A stretch of 56,034 nucleotides of DNA from NCBI RefSeq assembly GCF_015680235.1, contig NZ_JADLJL010000032.1, positions 1-56,034 of the forward strand, given 5' to 3'. How positions within the stretch are numbered: position 1 is the first letter of the stretch; each line of letters begins with the position of its first letter. A program made the position numbers and the translations under genes. This DNA comes from Pseudomonas guariconensis (lineage in GTDB: Bacteria; Pseudomonadota; Gammaproteobacteria; Pseudomonadales; Pseudomonadaceae). The notes beneath the pieces were generated by a model that did not search any database, was not told the DNA's origin, and saw nothing but the letters and a program-made list of their open reading frames with translations. Shown here piece after piece: positions 52,337 through 56,034 of the stretch.

Positions 52337-55075
52337 TCACTCGATCTGGCCGTGGCAATGCTTGAACTTCTTGCCCGAACCGCACCAGCACGGCTCGTTG
52401 CGGCCCAGCTTCTGCTCGTTGCGCACCGGCGCGGTGGCCACGGCCACTTCGGCACCTTCCTGCGCAGCGTGCTCTTCGCTTTCCAGGCCAGGGGCGGCGG
52501 CATGCTGGAACTGCATGCGCTGGGCCAGTTCCTCGGCTTCGCGACGCAGGCGCGCTTCCTCTTCGGCCGGGTCCTCGCGACGGACCTGGACATGGGACAG
52601 CACACGGATGGTGTCGCGCTTGATCGACTCCAGCAGTTCCTGGAACAGGCTGAAGGATTCGCGCTTGTACTCCTGCTTCGGGTTCTTCTGCGCATAGCCG
52701 CGCAGGTGGATACCGTGACGCAGGTGGTCCATGGTCGACAGGTGGTCTTTCCACAGGTCGTCGAGCACGCGCAGCAGGATCTGCTTCTCGAAGGTGCGCA
52801 GGGCCTCCTCGCCAGCCTGATCTTCCTTCTCGTTGTAGGCCGCGGTGATTTCGCTGAGCAGCTTCTCGCGCAGGGTTTCCTCGTAGAGGCGCTCGTCCTC
52901 GTCGAGCCACTGCTGGATCGGCAGCTTCATGGCGAAATCGCTGGCCAGGGCCGCTTCCAGGCCGGCCACGTCCCACTGCTCGGGCAGCGACTGTGGCGGA
53001 ATGTGCTGGCTGATGGTGGCATCCAGCACTTCCTGGCGGAACTCGGCGATGGTATCGCCGATGTTGTCGGCCGCCAGCAGGCTGTTGCGCATGTGGTAGA
53101 TCACCTTGCGCTGCTCGTTGGCCACGTCGTCGTATTCGAGCAACTGCTTGCGGATGTCGAAGTTGCGGCCTTCGACCTTGCGCTGGGCCTTCTCGATCGC
53201 GTTGGTGACCATGCGATGCTCGATGGCCTCGCCAGACTGCATCCCCAACGCCTTCATGAAGTTCTTCACCCGATCGGAGGCGAAGATACGCATCAGGCTG
53301 TCTTCGAGCGACAGATAGAAACGGCTGGAACCCGGGTCGCCCTGACGACCGGCACGGCCGCGCAGCTGGTTGTCGATACGGCGGGACTCGTGGCGCTCGG
53401 AGGCGATCACGTGCAGGCCACCGGCTTCGATCACCTGCTGGTGACGCTTCTGCCAGTCGGCCTTGATCTGGGCGATCTGCTCGGCGCTCGGGTTCTCAAG
53501 GGCCGCGACCTCGGCTTCCCAGTTACCCCCCAGCAGGATGTCGGTACCCCGACCGGCCATGTTGGTGGCGATGGTCAGCGCGCCCGGCGCACCGGCCTGG
53601 GCGATGATCTCGGCTTCCTTCTCGTGGTACTTGGCGTTGAGCACCTTGTGCTCGATACCTTCCTTCTTGAGCAGGTTGGACATGTGCTCGGAGGTTTCGA
53701 TAGTGGCCGTACCGACCAGGACCGGGCGGCCCTGCTTCATGCTTTCCTTGATGTCGGCGATGATCGCCGCGTACTTTTCGTCGGCGGTCAGGTACACCAA
53801 GTCGTTGAAGTCCTTGCGCGCCAACGGCTTGTTCGGCGGAATGACCATCACGTTCAGGGCGTAGATCTGAGCGAACTCGAAGGCCTCGGTATCGGCGGTA
53901 CCGGTCATGCCGGACAGCTTGGTGTAGAGGCGGAAGTAGTTCTGGAAGGTGGTCGAGGCCAGGGTCTGGCTCTCGGCCTGGATGTTCAGGTTCTCCTTCG
54001 CCTCGATGGCCTGGTGCAGGCCCTCGGACAGGCGGCGGCCCGGCATGGTACGGCCGGTGTGCTCGTCGATCAGCAGGACCTGGCCGTCCTGGACGATGTA
54101 CTCGACGTTGCGGTGGAACAGCTTGTGGGCGCGCAGGCCGGCGTAGACGTGGGTCAGCAGGCCCAGGTTGTGCGCCGAGTAGAGGCTCTCGCCCTCGGCC
54201 AGCAGGCCGGCCTGGGTGAGCATCTCCTCGATGAACTGGTGGCCAGCCTCGTTGAGTTCCACCTGGCGGCTCTTCTCGTCGATGGTGTAGTGACCTTCCT
54301 GGGTCACCTGGCCTTCGACTTCCTCGATATGCTGGGTCAGGCGCGGGATCAGGCGGTTGATCTCGATGTACAGCTTGGAGCTGTCCTCGGCCTGGCCGGA
54401 GATGATCAGCGGAGTACGGGCTTCGTCGATGAGGATGGAGTCGACTTCGTCGATCACGGCGAAGTTCAGCTCACGCTGGAACTTCTCTTCCTGGCTGAAC
54501 GCCATGTTGTCGCGCAGGTAATCGAAACCGAATTCGTTGTTGGTGCCGTAGGTGATGTCGGCGGCGTAGGCAGCGCGTTTCTCCTCCGGTGGCTGGAAGG
54601 CCGAGACGATGCCCACGGAAAGACCGAGGAACTCGTACAGCGGGCGCATCCAGTTGGCGTCACGGCGGGCCAGGTAGTCGTTGACCGTTACCACGTGCAC
54701 GCCCTTGCCGGACAGCGCGTTGAGGTAGACGGCCAGGGTACCGACTAACGTCTTGCCTTCACCGGTGCGCATTTCTGCGATCATGCCCTCGTGCAGGGTC
54801 ATGCCGCCGATCAGCTGCACATCGAAGTGACGCATGCCCATGACGCGCTTGCCGGCCTCACGGGCCACGGCGAAGGCTTCGGGCAGCAATTGGTCGAGGG
54901 TCTCGCCTTTGGCCAGGCGCTCCTTGAACTCTGCGGTCTTGCCTCGCAGCTGCTCGTCGGAGAGGGCCACCATCTTCTCTTCGAAGGCATTGACGATATT
55001 CACCGTCTTGAGCATGCGTTTGACTTCACGCTCGTTCTTGCTTCCAAAAAGTTTCTTTAACAAAGGCGCAAACAT
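52337..55075 (-). CDS. secA: Protein translocase ATPase SecA
   Basis: A 912-residue motor that drives pre-proteins through SecYEG. It begins MFAPLLKKLFGSKNER. It shows Walker A in MRTGEGKTL near 102-110, a Walker B-type VIDEVDSILIDEARTPLI near 206-223, the GRGTDI motif and the C-terminal zinc/SecB-binding CWCGSGKKFKHCHGQ. Length is standard. The start at 55075 fits the E. coli-type N-terminus; the 84-nt upstream extension is not conserved-looking. Confidence 0.98.
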   Translation of the reverse strand: MFAPLLKKLFGSKNEREVKRMLKTVNIVNAFEEKMVALSDEQLRGKTAEFKERLAKGETLDQLLPEAFAVAREAGKRVMGMRHFDVQLIGGMTLHEGMIAEMRTGEGKTLVGTLAVYLNALSGKGVHVVTVNDYLARRDANWMRPLYEFLGLSVGIVSAFQPPEEKRAAYAADITYGTNNEFGFDYLRDNMAFSQEEKFQRELNFAVIDEVDSILIDEARTPLIISGQAEDSSKLYIEINRLIPRLTQHIEEVEGQVTQEGHYTIDEKSRQVELNEAGHQFIEEMLTQAGLLAEGESLYSAHNLGLLTHVYAGLRAHKLFHRNVEYIVQDGQVLLIDEHTGRTMPGRRLSEGLHQAIEAKENLNIQAESQTLASTTFQNYFRLYTKLSGMTGTADTEAFEFAQIYALNVMVIPPNKPLARKDFNDLVYLTADEKYAAIIADIKESMKQGRPVLVGTATIETSEHMSNLLKKEGIEHKVLNAKYHEKEAEIIAQAGAPGALTIATNMAGRGTDILLGGNWEAEVAALENPSAEQIAQIKADWQKRHQQVIEAGGLHVIASERHESRRIDNQLRGRAGRQGDPGSSRFYLSLEDSLMRIFASDRVKNFMKALGMQSGEAIEHRMVTNAIEKAQRKVEGRNFDIRKQLLEYDDVANEQRKVIYHMRNSLLAADNIGDTIAEFRQEVLDATISQHIPPQSLPEQWDVAGLEAALASDFAMKLPIQQWLDEDERLYEETLREKLLSEITAAYNEKEDQAGEEALRTFEKQILLRVLDDLWKDHLSTMDHLRHGIHLRGYAQKNPKQEYKRESFSLFQELLESIKRDTIRVLSHVQVRREDPAEEEARLRREAEELAQRMQFQHAAAPGLESEEHAAQEGAEVAVATAPVRNEQKLGRNEPCWCGSGKKFKHCHGQIE

Positions 55076-55429
55076 ATCGACAGGATCTTCCACACTTAGG
55101 GATGGAGGGCGGCCCCGTGAGTCGCCCGTGCAGCCCACGGGCTGCATGCGAACGAGCATTCTACCCGGAAACGATGGTGAGGAAAGTGGTGGATTTCCAC
55201 GATGCTGGCACAGCGCTTTGGCGGGGGCCCTCCTAACATAAGGCCTTTTCGGGCAAGTTCAAGGTGCTGGAAGATGAAACGTATCAGGGACATTTCCGAA
55301 GAGGATCAGGCAGTTGCGTTGCGTTTTGCCGCCCAATCGCGGGACAAGCCCCACAGGGGTTCGCACCGGCAGCACCGGTACAACGGGCTTCTGTTAAGAT
55401 GGCTGTCCTGTAACCCACCGTGTATTCCA
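55076..55429. promoter_or_regulatory. secA-dciA divergent intergenic region
   Basis: These 354 bases hold no supported gene. In the secA leader, GCAGCCCACGGGCTGC (55130-55145) forms a strong hairpin, and minus-strand TAGAAT (55158-55163) is a candidate -10. No SecM-like arrest peptide was recognised. A truncated REP (CGCGGGACAAGCCCCACAGG, about 55338-55358) lies nearer dciA, and TAAGAT (55395-55400) is a possible dciA -10. Confidence 0.45.
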
Positions 55430-55885
55430 ATGGCCTACAAGAGCTCCTCCGCCCGCCCACCGGCTGCCCTGCTGCGCCAGGCTCGGCCGCTGCGTCTGCT
55501 GCTCAACCAGGCCGAACGCCTGGAGCACTTGCAGCGCCTGCTGGAAAGCCAGCTGCAGCCGGCGGCACGCGAGCATTGCCATGTGGCGTCCTGGCGCGAT
55601 GGCACATTGTTGCTGGTGGTGACGGACGGTCATTGGGCGACACGCCTGCGCTACCAGCAGAAAAGACTGCAACGCCAGCTGCAGGCGCTGGAGGCCTTCG
55701 GCAACCTGCAGCGCATCCTGTTCAAGGTGCAGCCGCCGCTGGTGCCGGCCAAGCGCGAGGGGCAAGGGGCCGAACTGTCGAGCAAGGCGGCCGAGAGCAT
55801 TCGTGATTCGGCTGAAGGCATTACCGACCCCAGGCTGCGCGCAGCGCTGGAGCGGTTGGCCAGTCATGCTCGAGACAAGCGATAA
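55430..55885 (+). CDS. dciA: DciA-type (DUF721) protein
   Basis: A 151-residue basic protein with the DUF721 domain: an N-terminal helix LLRQARPLRLLLNQAERLEHLQRLL and the domain core HCHVASWRDGTLLLVVTDGHWATRLRYQQKRLQ (seen around 45-80). DciA family members load the replicative helicase DnaB in bacteria lacking DnaC. I start at MAYKSSSARPPAAL (55430); the leader has no clear Shine-Dalgarno, so translation may use a short leader. The secA neighbourhood is usual in pseudomonads. Confidence 0.85.
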   Translation: MAYKSSSARPPAALLRQARPLRLLLNQAERLEHLQRLLESQLQPAAREHCHVASWRDGTLLLVVTDGHWATRLRYQQKRLQRQLQALEAFGNLQRILFKVQPPLVPAKREGQGAELSSKAAESIRDSAEGITDPRLRAALERLASHARDKR

Positions 55886-55944
55886 CCCGCAGGTGCCGCT
55901 TCTCGGCGCAGCAGCCCCATCGGTCCCAATAGGCATAAAATAGG

Positions 55945-56034
55945 ATCGAGTAGGAGACGGGCTCTCACCCGTCGTCCTCTCACACCACCGTGCGTACGGT
56001 TCCGTACACGGCGGTTCAGGTTATGCGGCTAAGC
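55945..56034 (-). mobile_element. Group II intron, 3' end (domains V and VI), cut by window edge
   Basis: On the minus strand a 34-nt domain V (55984-56017) folds as a 9-bp stem, a 2-nt CG bulge, a 4-bp stem and a 4-nt loop, with arms ACCGCCGTG / CACGGTGGT. It is followed by a domain VI hairpin (about 55949-55976; AGGACGACGGG paired with CCCGTCTCCT) and an end ...CTACTCGAT. I place the 3' splice end at 55945. The rest, including any reverse transcriptase, would lie beyond 56034. The insertion is 59 nt after dciA, inverse to it. Confidence 0.8.

Noticed and set aside
52310..54748. 812-codon plus-strand frame opposite secA
   Set aside because: Antisense shadow of secA, rich in Leu/Gly/Gln with no domain. 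secA itself is certain.
55076..55200. SecM-type arrest peptide upstream of secA
   Set aside because: No small frame with a signal peptide and arrest motif precedes secA on the minus strand. Only a hairpin is visible.
55202..55429. In-frame upstream extension of dciA (ATGs at 55202 and 55274)
   Set aside because: The extension translates through a truncated REP, is not domain-like and would place GGA too close to the ATG at 55274. The start at 55430 matches the DUF721 beginning.

Overview
This window looks like chromosomal DNA of a Pseudomonas of the P. putida group. The evidence is a high-GC genome with NNC/NNG codon bias, many intergenic REP palindromes of the fluorescent-pseudomonad type (three sequence classes, about 16 loci), and recognisable Pseudomonas genes: ColR/ColS with orf222-inaA, BifA with a GGDQF motif, IcmP, MexVW, OlsBA, XenB and AmpG. 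From memory the gene order closely follows the P. aeruginosa PAO1 stretch from about PA4331 to PA4405. Nearly all of it is core genome. I see no prophage, CRISPR array, tRNA, rRNA or defence island. The one clear mobile element is a group II intron 3' end cut off by the right edge.

Layout. 1-5.7 kb: a [2Fe-2S] ferredoxin-reductase divergent from class I fumarase, then a nitrilase-family hydrolase overlapping a GNAT acetyltransferase, an NTF2-like protein and a DJ-1/PfpI protein. 5.7-9.9 kb (all minus): a phospholipase D/cardiolipin synthase-like enzyme, YceI, a small Cys-rich exported protein overlapping a serine hydrolase, and a divergent acyl-CoA dehydrogenase-like protein. 10.0-12.3 kb: olsBA (ornithine lipids) and acpH. 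12.3-13.9 kb: an ArsR-type regulator and the old yellow enzyme xenB behind an unusually AT-rich, repeat-filled control region. 13.9-17.6 kb: a coiled-coil membrane protein, an extended SDR, and the divergent argP/argO pair. 17.7-26.4 kb: sodB, bifA, and an iron-related envelope module (imelysin IcmP, di-haem oxidoreductase, second imelysin, DUF1513). 26.5-30.8 kb: the MexVW-type RND pump. 30.9-34.6 kb: the ColRS system with orf222, inaA and a small exported protein. 34.8-38.5 kb: a PAP2 phosphatase, groES-groEL with a heat-shock promoter, and fxsA. 38.5-46.4 kb: HugZ, DUF481, an alkyltransferase-like protein, AmpG, an MFS drug exporter, MscS, YajQ and a PanE-like reductase. 46.4-56 kb: a histidine kinase, a PduO-type cobalamin adenosyltransferase, a Nudix-ThiE-like fusion, a GST, argJ, secA and dciA, then the intron fragment.

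Functional themes. Envelope lipid and LPS upkeep recurs: olsBA, the PLD enzyme, ColRS-orf222-inaA, the PAP2 phosphatase, AmpG and MscS. So do redox and iron handling (sodB, the IcmP module, HugZ, XenB) and c-di-GMP (BifA, possibly YajQ). I did not find a convincing wholly new multi-gene system. The most interesting items are mostly non-coding: the intron end, a composite mosaic repeat in three places, the ArsR/xenB operator-like array, overlapping face-to-face promoters with a terminator-like hairpin before yajQ, shared 11-nt-phased boxes near the ColR targets, a 46-bp perfect palindrome, and a G/C homopolymer patch that looks like a damaged or misread REP.
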